Part shown: positions 34,779 to 44,328 of the stretch, piece after piece
Position numbering within the stretch: the first letter of the stretch is position 1
Layout of the letters: each line of letters opens with the position of its first letter
NCBI RefSeq assembly: GCF_030532715.1
Contig: NZ_JAUNKO010000003.1
Location: forward strand, 62,001 to 126,000
DNA length: 64,000 nt
Source of the DNA: Corynebacterium sp.
GTDB lineage: Bacteria; Actinomycetota; Actinomycetes; Mycobacteriales; Mycobacteriaceae
Reading direction: 5' to 3'
Notes under the pieces: model-generated
Told to the model about the DNA's origin: nothing
The model's database searches: none
Seen by the model: the letters and a program-made list of their open reading frames with translations, nothing else
Position numbers and translations under genes: made by a program

Positions 34779-36023
34779 CTATTGTTTATAGCTTGCTAGG
34801 AAATTTCCTAAACGTTCGATGGCGCGAGCGAGGTCATCGGCGTGTGGCAGTGTCACCACACGGAAGTGATCCGGCGTTGGCCAGTTAAACCCAGTTCCCT
34901 GCACCATCAGGATTTTTTCTTGGCGCAGCAGGTCGAGCATCATCTTCGCATCGTCGTGAATATCGTGCACATTGGGGTCGAGGCGGGGGAAGGCGTACAA
35001 CGCACCCATGGGTTTGGTGCAACTTACGCCGGGAATTTCGTTGAGTTTTTCCCACGCAACGTTGCGTTGTTCGAGGAGCCGGCCGCCGTGCTTGGTGAGG
35101 TCGAAAATGGACTGCCTGCCGCCCAACGCCACCTGAATCGCATGCTGCGCGGGAACGTTCGGGCAGAGCCGGGTGCCGGCCAGAAGCTCCAAGCCTTCGA
35201 GGAACCCTAAGGCGTGGTGCTTCGGACCTGTCACCACCATCCAGCCGGCGCGGTAGCCTGCCACCCGGTACGCTTTGGACAAACCGTTGTACGTGATGCA
35301 CAACAGGTCCGGACATAAGGTGGCGATGGAAATATGGTGCGCGTCGTCGTACAAGATGCGGTCATAAATCTCATCCGCGAGGATCAGCAGCTCGTGCTCC
35401 CGCGCTACCTCCACGATGGCCTTGAGCGTATCCCGCGAGTACACCGCGCCGGTGGGATTGTTCGGGTTAATCACCACGATGGCCTTGGTGTTTTCCGTGA
35501 CCTTTGAGCGAATATCCTCAAGGTCCGGGCTCCAATCGTTTTCCTCATCGCACCGATAATGCACGGGCTTGCCGCCGGCGAGGGAAGTGGCTGCCGTCCA
35601 GAGTGGATAATCGGGCGCGGGGATAAGCACCTCGTCACCGTCGTTGAGCAGTGCTTGGGTGGTCATGGAAATAAGTTCGGATACACCGTTGCCGAGGAAT
35701 ACATCATCCACGTCGAAGGACGGGAACCCAGGAATCACCTCATAGCGTGTGACAATCGCCCGCCGCGCCGGAATAATGCCCTTCGAGCTGGAGTAGCCTT
35801 GGCTCGTGGGTAGCGCCGCGATCATGTCCCGCATGATCACATCGGGGGCGTCGAAACCGAACACGGCGGGGTTGCCGGTATTGAGCTTTAAAATGCGGTG
35901 GCCATCGAGTTCAAGGCGTTCCGCTTCCGCCGCAACGGGCCCCCGAATCTCATACAGCACATCCTTCATTTTTTCGGATTGGTCGAATACGCGGGGGTTA
36001 CGTCGGGGCGGCACACTAGTCAT
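34779..36023 (-). CDS. alaT: Class I aminotransferase, AlaT-type (alanine/valine-pyruvate)
   Basis: 414-aa PLP enzyme of fold type I. The PLP lysine lies in YNGLSKAYRVAGYRAGW, with NPNNPTGAVYS, LADEIYDRILYD and the phosphate-binding SELISMTTQAL. Overall sequence matches actinobacterial AlaT, which makes L-alanine from pyruvate and glutamate. The N-terminus MTSVPPRRNPRVFDQSEKMKDVLYEIRGP matches family starts when split as here. Shares a promoter with the YibE/F gene downstream. Confidence 0.9.
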   Translation of the reverse strand: MTSVPPRRNPRVFDQSEKMKDVLYEIRGPVAAEAERLELDGHRILKLNTGNPAVFGFDAPDVIMRDMIAALPTSQGYSSSKGIIPARRAIVTRYEVIPGFPSFDVDDVFLGNGVSELISMTTQALLNDGDEVLIPAPDYPLWTAATSLAGGKPVHYRCDEENDWSPDLEDIRSKVTENTKAIVVINPNNPTGAVYSRDTLKAIVEVAREHELLILADEIYDRILYDDAHHISIATLCPDLLCITYNGLSKAYRVAGYRAGWMVVTGPKHHALGFLEGLELLAGTRLCPNVPAQHAIQVALGGRQSIFDLTKHGGRLLEQRNVAWEKLNEIPGVSCTKPMGALYAFPRLDPNVHDIHDDAKMMLDLLRQEKILMVQGTGFNWPTPDHFRVVTLPHADDLARAIERLGNFLASYKQ

Positions 36024-36066
36024 TCCACTATCGTGCCACTTCTCCCCGAAAATTGGGAGAGATTTT

Positions 36067-36621
36067 TCACTTTCTCTTGAGGAAACCCTGTGCTAGGTTC
36101 AGCGCCTGATTGGCCAATTCGTGCTGGCGGGCGCGGCTTTCTTGCCGCATCTCCAATTCCCGCATTTTCGCGCGGGCCTGCAATTCGCGGATACGCTCCC
36201 GTTCGAGTTGCCGCGGCGACGGCAAGTACCACGACTTCGGCCCAACCTTGAGGACGTACAACAACGTGATCACGGTGGGGATGAGCAAGAGTAGTACGGC
36301 GCTTTCAGACCACACGGGGCTGAGCAGGAAACCCGCCGCCACCGACGCGATCGAGGTGAACGCTACCGCGGCCGCCTTGGGTTTCGCGTTACGGCGCCGC
36401 AGCGAGTCAATTTCTGACACCGTGTACGAGCCTTCGTCGGTGTGCGCCGGCAGGTCTCGGAACATGCGCTGCACTTCTCCCCGCGTGGTAGCGGAGATAA
36501 CCTGATCGCATCGGTCTTCGTATTCGGGCAAGGTGAGTCGTCCGGCTGCGAAATGCGCCCCCAGCTGGGAGATAGCGTTGTTGCGTTCCGCATCGCTAAT
36601 TCGGACGTGTTCGTTGCTCAT
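36067..36621 (-). CDS. DUF1707 (SHOCT-like) membrane protein
   Basis: 184-aa protein. N-terminal DUF1707 domain: RISDAERNNAISQLGAHFAAGRL, LPEYEDRCDQVISA, DLP; then two closely spaced helices (about 90-130) and a charged, coiled-coil C-terminus (RERIRELQARAKMRELEM). Family function unknown; domain probably a small regulatory or oligomerisation module. Divergent from the TIGR03943 gene with only 30 bp between start codons. Confidence 0.85.
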   Translation of the reverse strand: MSNEHVRISDAERNNAISQLGAHFAAGRLTLPEYEDRCDQVISATTRGEVQRMFRDLPAHTDEGSYTVSEIDSLRRRNAKPKAAAVAFTSIASVAAGFLLSPVWSESAVLLLLIPTVITLLYVLKVGPKSWYLPSPRQLERERIRELQARAKMRELEMRQESRARQHELANQALNLAQGFLKRK

Positions 36622-36651
36622 AGCCCCAAGAATAGTGAACTGGCCAGGGAA

Positions 36652-37296
36652 ATGTTAGACCTGTTAGGTATGGAGCATACGAATGCCGCACCAGGGGACG
36701 TTGGGCGCGGGACGCTGGTGTTTGCCACCGGCCTGACCTTGCTGTGTTTGTGCTGGTCCGGATTGGTGTACCGGTACGTGCAGCCGGGGTTTATGTGGTT
36801 TGTTGCGGCGGCCGCCGTAGCGTTGATCGCCCTTGGTTTGGCTGTGCAATGGCGCGCATTTTGTAATATCGGCTCGCACCACGGTACTCGAGCTGGGGTG
36901 CTGCTGCTGATTCCCTTGGCGTTGGTTGCGGTTGCCGCGCCGGGTCCGTTGCTACCGGTTGCGCCGCGCGTGACGGTCGCAGGCAAAGCCGACGCGGAGC
37001 TGCCGCCCTTGCATGAGGGGATCAATGACATGACGGTGGTGGATTTTCCCCACTACGAGAACATTGATGGCACTCGCGTACGTATGGTTGGCCAGGTGAC
37101 GCCGGCGGATGAGGGGTGGATGCTTACCCGTTATCGAGTGTTGTGCTGCGCGGCGGACGCGACATTGCACGGGGTGGCGATGCGTGGTGCGGTGCCTGAC
37201 GCGGAGTGGGTGGTGGTCACGGGCGTCGCCAAGCAGGGGGCGGTGGATGTGGAAACTGCCGCGCCCATTGAGGCGCCGGAAAGGCCGTACCTATGA
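36652..37296 (+). CDS. TIGR03943/DUF1980 membrane protein (YcgQ-like)
   Basis: About 214 aa: two or three N-terminal helices (LVFATGLTLLCLCWSGLVY; FVAAAAVALIALGLAV), then an exported domain with HYENIDGTRVRMVGQV and RYRVLCCAADATLHGV (the CC motif of this family) and VVVTGVAKQG. Family knowledge: always paired with the DUF318/UPF0718 permease that follows, possibly in metal or small-molecule export; not established. The ATG at 36652 is closest to AGGGA; the frame upstream runs into the antisense DUF1707 gene and is not used. ATGA overlap with the permease. Confidence 0.82.
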   Translation: MLDLLGMEHTNAAPGDVGRGTLVFATGLTLLCLCWSGLVYRYVQPGFMWFVAAAAVALIALGLAVQWRAFCNIGSHHGTRAGVLLLIPLALVAVAAPGPLLPVAPRVTVAGKADAELPPLHEGINDMTVVDFPHYENIDGTRVRMVGQVTPADEGWMLTRYRVLCCAADATLHGVAMRGAVPDAEWVVVTGVAKQGAVDVETAAPIEAPERPYL

Positions 37297-38222
37297 ATGC
37301 GCGTATTCACGTTCCTACCGCCGCGTGGGCGTTTCCCCTATTTGCAGCCGTGGCGATCAGCGGAGCGTTCGTGGTGCTGGTTGCGGAGGGCCGCCCAGTA
37401 ACATTGCCCCAAGCTTTGGACACTTGGGGCACCGTGTTCTTGGCGATCATGGTCCAAGCCATTCCTTTCCTTGTTCTCGGGACGGTGCTTTCTGGCGCGA
37501 TTTCGGCGTGGGTGCCGGCGTCGGTGTTCCGTAAGTTACCTACGAATATGCCGGTGGCGGCGTTGTCGGGGATGGTGTTGCCAGCTTGCGAGTGTGCTTC
37601 TGTGCCGGTTGCGCGTTCGTTGATGCGTCGCGGGGTGTCCCAGGCGCAGGCGTTGGTGTTTTTGGTTGCCTCGCCTGCGGTAAATCCCGTGGTGATTGTG
37701 GCTACGGCGGTGGCGTTTCCGGATAACCCGCGCATGGTGTGGGCGCGTTTCCTAGCGAGTTTCATTGCCGCCGTGGTTGTTGGTTGGGTGTGGTCGCGCA
37801 TTGGGCACAGGATTGAGATGCCGGAGACGCACGCCCATGACCATGGGTTTATCGACGTCGCGGCGCGGGACTTTCTGCAAGCCGCCGGTTTCCTCGTCCC
37901 CGGCGCGATGGTTGCGGCCGCGTTCAAGCTGTGGGTCCCGCACAGTTTCGCTTCGAACGTGGTGCTGGCTGTGCTGTTCTTCGTGCTGGTGGCGATCATC
38001 CTGAGTTTGTGCTCGGAGGCGGATGCGTTCGTGGCGGCAAGTTTCACTAACGCCCCGCCTGTTGCCCAGCTGGCGTTTATGGTGGTTGGCCCGATGATTG
38101 ATGTGAAGTTGATCCTCCTGCATGCGGGCACGTTTGGTCCTCGTTTTGCTATGCGGTTTCTGCCGCTTGTGCTTGGGTGCGCCGTGGTGGCGTCGGTCGT
38201 TGTTGGCGCGTTGCTGTTGTAG
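37293..38222 (+). CDS. UPF0718/DUF318 permease (YcgR-like)
   Basis: 309-aa integral membrane protein with about eight helices. Diagnostic cysteine block LPACECASVPVARSLMRRGVSQAQAL, followed by LVASPAVNPVVI; the second half repeats the fold (SLCSEADAFVAASF). A His-rich cytoplasmic loop (EMPETHAHDHGFID) may bind metal. Partner of the TIGR03943 protein. Its last 74 bp overlap the antisense 3' end of the DUF222-HNH gene. Confidence 0.85.
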   Translation: MNARIHVPTAAWAFPLFAAVAISGAFVVLVAEGRPVTLPQALDTWGTVFLAIMVQAIPFLVLGTVLSGAISAWVPASVFRKLPTNMPVAALSGMVLPACECASVPVARSLMRRGVSQAQALVFLVASPAVNPVVIVATAVAFPDNPRMVWARFLASFIAAVVVGWVWSRIGHRIEMPETHAHDHGFIDVAARDFLQAAGFLVPGAMVAAAFKLWVPHSFASNVVLAVLFFVLVAIILSLCSEADAFVAASFTNAPPVAQLAFMVVGPMIDVKLILLHAGTFGPRFAMRFLPLVLGCAVVASVVVGALLL

Positions 38223-39666
38223 CACCCGGCGGGAGGTAGTCTTCGGGCGGCCCCGGCCAGGCATCATCGGGCGGTGGTTCGAAACTCGCCGGCGGGGGAT
38301 CCTCCTCGAGCGGTAGGTTGTGCGGAATGTTTGCCCGCAGGTGGTTTCGTTCCAGGTAGCGTTTCCGCTGCCTATTGCGATAGTTGATGAGCGTGGTGCC
38401 CCACCGGCCAAAGTCATTTCGGATCGGGGGTTCGAGGTAATCCTCATCCGTTTTCGTGGGATGGTCGTGCCTTGTTTCGATCCCAGCTAACATTCCTTGA
38501 ACTTTGCCGGCGAGGATGCCTTGTGGGACGGTGGTTACTCGCATCCCGGTTGCGAATTCCCAGGTGATATTGCCGAGGGTGTCGGATGTGGCCTGCGCGT
38601 GCCGGTCCGTCTTGAAGTTGTGGTGGTGCTTGCACAGGCATTGCAGGTTGGACAGCGTGGTCCACCCGCCAACTTCAAAGTTTATGATGTGGTCGATTTC
38701 GCAGTAGATTGCGTCCACGTTGCAGCCGGGGAAGCGGCACGTCCCGTCACGCAGCATGACCAGCAGGCGTTGCTCGGGTGTGGCTTTGTGCACGCCGCGA
38801 ATGATCTCCGCTACGGCGAGGATACTGTCGTATTGAATGTGGCGTTTCTGGATGCGCTGTTGTTGCGCGGTGGTGAGTCGCCCCACGCCGTGCAGGCTTA
38901 CGGGGGTGAGGTCCGTGGCGTCGGCAGTGTCTGCGAAGCCGAACAAGCGCACGCTACAGGTGGTGTCGCGGTCTTTGTCTGTGCCACACACATAGTTGGT
39001 GAGCACTTCGTCTTCTCGCAGGTGGTTGCTTTCTGCCACGGCCTCGAGCCGTTGTTTGATCTCGTACGCGTTGTCGCTCGGCATGGTGACGTTGAGTACG
39101 CTCACGCCGGGGTGCGGAGACGTGAGCATTTCCACCCCGAGCATCGCTTCCAACTTCGCCATGTTTTCTTCGGGAGTGGGTTCCTCCTCGAATTCTTCGT
39201 ACACGCCCAGCCGGATCAACTCGTCGCGGATTTTCGCGGCCAGCCGCCGGTTCGTTGGCAGCGTTTGGTTTTCTTTACTTGCCGTCAGCGTATCGACGAT
39301 CACAGCATCCAGCTCATCCCACAACGCCTGTGGCGTGTCTAACGCAACCGTGATCAACGATTTCCACAGCGTGCGTAGCTTTTCGTAATTCACAAGGTGT
39401 TGCTCCAGCGCAAGCCGCTTTACTCGCGGGAGGTAATGGTGGAGCAGGAAGCAACCGCCAACAATGTTATGCATTTGCTGTTCCGAGTACTGCCCGCTCT
39501 GTGAGGCAAATTCCTTTACCAACGCTTGAATGTTGAGTGTGCCGAAATCCAAGCCGTGGGTGGCGAGGAGGTAGCAGTGCATAAAAATCTTGTTTTGCAA
39601 GAGTTCAGCTTCGCCGATGAGATTGTCTTCGTTCTGCATCAGGAACCCGATGTCACTGCTTTTCAT
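38149..39666 (-). CDS. DUF222 / HNH endonuclease domain protein (13E12-like)
   Basis: 505 aa: an N-terminal DUF222 helical region (to about 330) and a C-terminal HNH nuclease domain: GTCRFPGCNVDAIYCEIDHI with HHHNFKTDRH (zinc-finger CxxC and HNH His). Family knowledge: 13E12-repeat-like genes are multicopy in mycobacteria and corynebacteria; role unknown, nuclease or mobile-element-linked. Start taken at MKSSDIGFL after GGGAGGTGG. A second, interrupted copy lies at 59913-61346. The tail PPDDAWPGPPEDYLPPG is Pro-rich. Confidence 0.85.
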   Translation of the reverse strand: MKSSDIGFLMQNEDNLIGEAELLQNKIFMHCYLLATHGLDFGTLNIQALVKEFASQSGQYSEQQMHNIVGGCFLLHHYLPRVKRLALEQHLVNYEKLRTLWKSLITVALDTPQALWDELDAVIVDTLTASKENQTLPTNRRLAAKIRDELIRLGVYEEFEEEPTPEENMAKLEAMLGVEMLTSPHPGVSVLNVTMPSDNAYEIKQRLEAVAESNHLREDEVLTNYVCGTDKDRDTTCSVRLFGFADTADATDLTPVSLHGVGRLTTAQQQRIQKRHIQYDSILAVAEIIRGVHKATPEQRLLVMLRDGTCRFPGCNVDAIYCEIDHIINFEVGGWTTLSNLQCLCKHHHNFKTDRHAQATSDTLGNITWEFATGMRVTTVPQGILAGKVQGMLAGIETRHDHPTKTDEDYLEPPIRNDFGRWGTTLINYRNRQRKRYLERNHLRANIPHNLPLEEDPPPASFEPPPDDAWPGPPEDYLPPGATTATRQQRPTPPRRTQAQAAETA

Positions 39667-40102
39667 TGCCACCTCCCCAGTTTTCCGGCAACGGTGCTTG
39701 CGATTTCGCCGTTGTGTACCTCCATTATATCGCTGCCGCAACCCCGCTACTAGTGCCTTTACCTGCGCAAACGGGTTGGACGCTAGCCAAAAACTACCCC
39801 CGCTCTACTTCGCTGACCAGCGAAAACAACATGCGGAAACGTTGCACACTTCCAAAGCGTTGTTTTTGGCTTTGTTGAGGTATCGCGCATAGAACACCTG
39901 CTGTATCCGCCCCTGCTGCCCCGCTTATCGACGCCCGCGACCCTCCCCACCAAAAAAGCCTTCCGCAGGACTTAAGAACCGCAAACAAAAACCTATGTTT
40001 CCGGTCACATTCTCAAGTACACAGCTGGGGGTGAATAAATCCACCCCCAGCTGCCCGAAAGGTGCTTGAAAATACGATCCCTTTAATGGGAACTATAGCA
40101 GG
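39667..40102. other. Intergenic stretch with a strong palindrome
   Basis: 436 bp between two minus-strand genes. The only clear structure is CAGCTGGGGGTG (40022-40033) / CACCCCCAGCTG (40042-40053), a 12-bp perfect stem with an 8-base loop about 50 bp beyond the Fe-S oxidoreductase stop, probably its terminator although no T-run follows. The HNH gene promoter should lie in 39670-39760. No gene seen. Confidence 0.6.
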
Positions 40103-42376
40103 TCAGTCCCTAGATTCCGCATCATCAACCCCAGTGTCTCCGTTCGCCGAGGGGGGCGGGGGTACTGCCACGCTCGGCGGACCAGGAACACCAGCAGCAG
40201 GAGGACCAGGAACACCAGCAACAGGAGGACCAGGAACACCAGCAACAGGAGGACCAGGAACAGCCGAAGGAACAGCAGGGACCTCGGGAATTTCAGGGGT
40301 GCGTGGTTTGCGGTCTGTGCGTTGCGGGGGGTCTAGGAACTCGGGGGTTTGGGGGTTGGGGAGTTGGCCGTCGATGAGGATGGCGTCGCGGAGGAGTTGT
40401 GCGACGTCTTTGACGTGGGCGTTGCCGCCTTGGGATTTCACGCCGCCAACGAGCATGGATGTGCAGAAGGGGCATGCGGTGGCGATGGTTTCGGCACCGG
40501 TGTGGAGCGCTTCGGTGGCGCGGGCGTCGGCAATGCGGGTGCCGAGGTGTTCCTCCATGAACATGCGGGCACCGCCAGCACCACAGCAGAACCCTTCGTT
40601 TTTGGCGCGTTGCATGTCGCGGAGTTCGGCACCGGCGGCGTCGATAAGTTCGCGTGGGGGGTCGAACACTTTGTTGTGTCGGCCGAGGAAGCAGGGATCG
40701 TGGTAGGTGATCGGGGCGCGCGCCGAAGCGTCCCTGGGCACCGGTGTGAGCCGACCTTCGCGCACGAGGCGGTTGAGCAGCTGCGTCTGGTGGAGGACGT
40801 CGTAGTGGCCGTCGAAGTCGGGGTATTCGTTGCGCAGGGTGTTGAAGCAGTGCGCGCAGCCTGTGATGATTTTCCGCTGCCCCGCGGGGACGCCCTCGAA
40901 CACGTTATTGAGCGTATCGACGTTCGCGGTGGCCAAGGTTTGGAACAAAAATTCGTTGCCGGCGCGGCGGGCGGGGTCGCCCGTGCAGGTCTCCCCAGTG
41001 GACAGGACGGCGTATTTCACCCCGGCGGTTTCGAGGAGTTCTGCTACGGCGCGGGTGGTTTTCTTCGCTTGGTCGTCGAAGGCTCCTGCGCAACCTACCC
41101 AGAAGAGGTACTCGGTGTCGTCGAAGGAGCCGTCGAACTCGGGTACGGTGAGTCCGTCGCGACGCGCTTGGGTGATCCAGTCGGCGCGGTCGGCGTTATT
41201 GCGGCCCCAGGGGTTACCTTTGGTTTCGAGGTTTTTAAACAATCCGGTGAGTTCGCTGGGGAACTCGGACTCGACGAGTACTTGGAATCTGCGGAGGTTT
41301 GCCACATGGTCGATGTGTTCGATATCGACGGGGCATTGTTCGACGCAGGCGCCGCAGTTGGTGCAGCTCCATAACTCGTCTTCGGCGATGGTGTTGCCCA
41401 CGAGCTTGAGCACGTCGGTGCCTTCGAGTGCGGCATCGCGGAGGTCAGTGATTACCTTACGCGGGCTCAGCGGTTTTTGGGTGTTCCAGGCGGGGCAGAG
41501 TTCCTGGCAGCGGCCGCATTCGGTGCAGGTCGCGGCGTCGAGAAGCAGTTTCCAGGAGGCGTCGGCGAGGGTGCCCACGCCCTGGTTGACTTCGAGGTCG
41601 ATGCTGGGGAGGGCGCCGAGGGCGGGGCGGCCATCCGGATTGCGTTGGAAGAAAATGTTAAAGAACGCGAGGAAGCGGTGCCACGCTACACCCCAGTGCA
41701 GTTGCTGCCCGACAACGAATAACCACACCATGCCGGTGAGTAGTTTCACCAAGGCAAAAGCGCTCACCAGTTCGGGGCTGGCAGGGAGCAGGCGTGCAAG
41801 GTGCAGGGTGAGAAAATCGGCGATGGGGTGGCCGTGCCCGAAGGTGGCTATTTTGCCGGCTTTGACGAGCAGCATGCCAATGCCTTCGACAAGTACTACG
41901 GCCTCGACGAAGTGTGCGGCGCGGGCGTTGGAACCGTAAAAACGATCGACACGGTTAGCGTTGCCGACGTGCACTCGGATGGCAATAAGCGTGAGGATGC
42001 CAAGGACAGTGGCAAGCCCTAAGAGCTCATCAATGAAGTGGTATGCGGTGAGCCTGTGGAGTACTGGCCAGCCGCCTGCTGGGTCGAAGGTTTGAATGTA
42101 CGCCTCGAACCATACGAGCGAACCAAGTAAAAACCCCACCATCACACACCAGTGCGCTACGGCGACGAGTGGTTTGCGGGCGAGCTCCGTGTGGAACAGC
42201 ACTTCCTTGCAGAGCGTGATCAGCCTGCGTGCCGGCTGGTTTGTGCGGCCCGGCGAGGGTTGCCCCGCAGACACGAAGCGGACTAGGCGAAGCGCTCCGC
42301 GGAGGAAAACAAACCACGCCGGCAGCGACAGAACGATCCCTACGATGCCAAACACCGTGGTGGTGGCTAGGGGCAT
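40103..42376 (-). CDS. Membrane Fe-S oxidoreductase with CCG domains (HdrD/GlpC-like)
   Basis: 757 aa. About six N-terminal helices of the nitrate-reductase-gamma type (possible heme b), then two 4Fe-4S sites (CTECGRCQELCP and CTNCGACVEQCP), then two CCG domains (GCAHCFNTLRNEYPDF; DPCFLGRHN ... GFCCGAGGARMF) as in heterodisulfide reductase HdrD, LutA and GlpC. It probably moves electrons between a cytoplasmic donor and the quinone pool; donor unknown. The extreme C-terminus carries an 8-residue repeat (VPGPPVAG) encoded by 24-bp DNA repeats, then PPPPSANGD. No partner genes are adjacent. Confidence 0.85.
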   Translation of the reverse strand: MPLATTTVFGIVGIVLSLPAWFVFLRGALRLVRFVSAGQPSPGRTNQPARRLITLCKEVLFHTELARKPLVAVAHWCVMVGFLLGSLVWFEAYIQTFDPAGGWPVLHRLTAYHFIDELLGLATVLGILTLIAIRVHVGNANRVDRFYGSNARAAHFVEAVVLVEGIGMLLVKAGKIATFGHGHPIADFLTLHLARLLPASPELVSAFALVKLLTGMVWLFVVGQQLHWGVAWHRFLAFFNIFFQRNPDGRPALGALPSIDLEVNQGVGTLADASWKLLLDAATCTECGRCQELCPAWNTQKPLSPRKVITDLRDAALEGTDVLKLVGNTIAEDELWSCTNCGACVEQCPVDIEHIDHVANLRRFQVLVESEFPSELTGLFKNLETKGNPWGRNNADRADWITQARRDGLTVPEFDGSFDDTEYLFWVGCAGAFDDQAKKTTRAVAELLETAGVKYAVLSTGETCTGDPARRAGNEFLFQTLATANVDTLNNVFEGVPAGQRKIITGCAHCFNTLRNEYPDFDGHYDVLHQTQLLNRLVREGRLTPVPRDASARAPITYHDPCFLGRHNKVFDPPRELIDAAGAELRDMQRAKNEGFCCGAGGARMFMEEHLGTRIADARATEALHTGAETIATACPFCTSMLVGGVKSQGGNAHVKDVAQLLRDAILIDGQLPNPQTPEFLDPPQRTDRKPRTPEIPEVPAVPSAVPGPPVAGVPGPPVAGVPGPPAAGVPGPPSVAVPPPPSANGDTGVDDAESRD
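40179..40262. repeat. 24-bp tandem repeat in the Fe-S oxidoreductase gene
   Basis: 3.5 copies of GGACCAGGAACACCAGCARC + AGGA at 40179-40202, 40203-40226, 40227-40250 and half at 40251-40262; copies 2 and 3 are identical and copy 1 differs by one base. It encodes the Pro-rich VPGPPVAG tail on the minus strand. Confidence 0.9.
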
Positions 42377-44328
42377 GGGTGAATCACGTTCCTTCTAAGA
42401 CATTGAAACAGTTGACCTACAGCTTAAAAGGAATATTCGGGAAACACGATCTCTTGAGTTGTCATGAAGTTTTGTGGGGGCTGAGGTTCCGAGAAGGCGT
42501 GCTCAACCCCTGTAGATGCAGAGTTGCAATTCAGCGCCAGCAAAACATCGTCTCCATACTTTGCGCGCGCTGAGTGCCCAGCAAACTCTATATCTACGAT
42601 CCGGAGCTGTGGGCGGTTGGCCGGTTCAGTTGACACGTCAGAAGCCCAAGAAGAGTGCAAATCACCTGCCAACCACGCCACAATCCGGAAGTCTTGTGTT
42701 TTGGTAAGTTTTGAATGTCGCTTCGGGAGTGCTCCGTGGTGCGCGCAAGCGAGGTTGGTTCGTCGCGCGTAGCATCCCGAGGCGTGGTGGCCCAACATAA
42801 CAAACCTAGGGTGCGCCGCATGGGAAGCCCGGTGCAAGCGAGTGCCGTGTGAGGTATCAGCGTCCCATACTGCGCAAAAGAAAAATGCAAACCGAAGATG
42901 AGAAACAGCCTGGTTGTTACTTGGACCCGTGCTGAAAGAACCTACAGTGCAACAATGTGCGGTGCAGGGCCCGCCTACCACGGTGAAACGGAAGTAAGTT
43001 ATTGCAAATAGTCCAGCGGCTACCGCCTTTCCTGAGTTGTGCGATGTGGGGTAGTGAATCCCATTGCCACCTGCACCACCGGGGAGAGACTTTGTTGCAA
43101 CCGAAGTTTCCCGGTGTGCGGTGGCTGGGGTTCCGAGCAGCGGGCCAAGAACATCTGACCCACGTGCGCGCAGCAGCATCCGAGAACCCAGCGGGGACTC
43201 GCCCGGCTGGGAAATCGTCTGCGCTTGCACCACCGTGATCAACCAGAGTTTGGTGGTGCAAGCTGCCGAGGGTTGCGATAACCCGCGACGTACTGCGCTG
43301 CTCATGGGCTTCAATGTAAAAGCGTTTCGTGAAATCAAGATGAACTCAGCATGAGAAAAAGAGGCCACAAGATAAATCTTGGGTGGGGTACTTTTTGAAA
43401 CTTTGTTTTTCTTGTTGACGTTTCTGCATGGAGTGTAACGCATAGAACGTTATGGCGAGCTTGATTGGGGGAGGGGCGGGAACAAACGGCCGCAAAGGCA
43501 TAAACTTAATGCCGTTATATTGTTTATTCCGCAAGCTGTAGCTCGTGTGGCATCTTTGCTGGAAAAGCTTGTCAAAGTGCCTGGAAAAGGCGTTGTAGAA
43601 TCGTATTTTGTTGCAGTTCCTACGAATTATTAACCGCTTGCAATGTGCTTAAGTTTGCTCGAATGTGTTGCATGCATTGAGGCGCGCGAGGTGTCGCACA
43701 TTGTTGTGATTTTATTGAAGTGTCATAGAGAATAGGGAGGGGAATATCTGCCTCTGGATTTTGCGCCGAGCTTGCGTTGGGGCAATCGTGATGACCAGCA
43801 TGATTGCGGCAGGAGCTGCTGTTCTGCGGCGGGCAATGTGAAGTGCTCGGCGGGGTAGGTAGAAATTTGATACCGTTGTTCAATTCCCTATAGGCAAAGG
43901 TAGCTATCATGCTACCGTTAAAATTGCGGGTGGCCGCGAGGCTCCTGTAGCCCCTTTGATAAACGCGAAGATGTTGTGTAACTAGTTTCAGCCGGTAAAA
44001 GCGTGGAATGCGCGATGTTTGCTCGCTCGCTTTCGTTGCGGGTAGTTCACAATGAAAAACTCCGAACTGGCATTTGCGCATGAATTCATCGCAATTTTGG
44101 GCGGGGGTGATTTTGATCGCGCCTCGCAGCAAGTATCGTTAGGGAAAGTTGGAGCGTTACATGGGCATTAGTGCGCGCGCTTTTGTGAGCTAAAGAGTGC
44201 ACTTGGTAAGCCTTCAGGTTTGCGACTTTCCGCACGCTCATACGATCGATTGGGCGGATGTGAAACTTTTCATTTTCCCAAGTCGCGGATCCCGAGAGTT
44301 GACCAAATTCGGGGGTATAAATGGGGTT
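42377..44328. other. 1.9-kb stretch without a convincing gene; possible PhoD-phosphatase remnant
   Basis: No open frame here has a family-like protein over its length. On the minus strand, the 3' end of one frame (42424-42720) reads WLAGDLHSSWASDVS and IVDIEFAGHSARAKYG, which resembles the GDxHxxW region of PhoD-type alkaline phosphatases; upstream of it similarity is lost. From about 43370 onward the DNA is visibly more AT-rich than the neighbouring operons. A long minus frame (42424-43443) is otherwise low-information and is not called as a gene. Confidence 0.4.

Noticed and set aside
42424..43443. 339-codon minus-strand frame in the gene-poor stretch
   Set aside because: Only its last 100 residues look protein-like; the rest has no domain, helix pattern or ribosome site. 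Kept as a possible remnant instead of a gene.
43620..44132. 170-codon minus-strand frame
   Set aside because: Low-information composition, no ribosome site and AT-rich DNA; no family resemblance.
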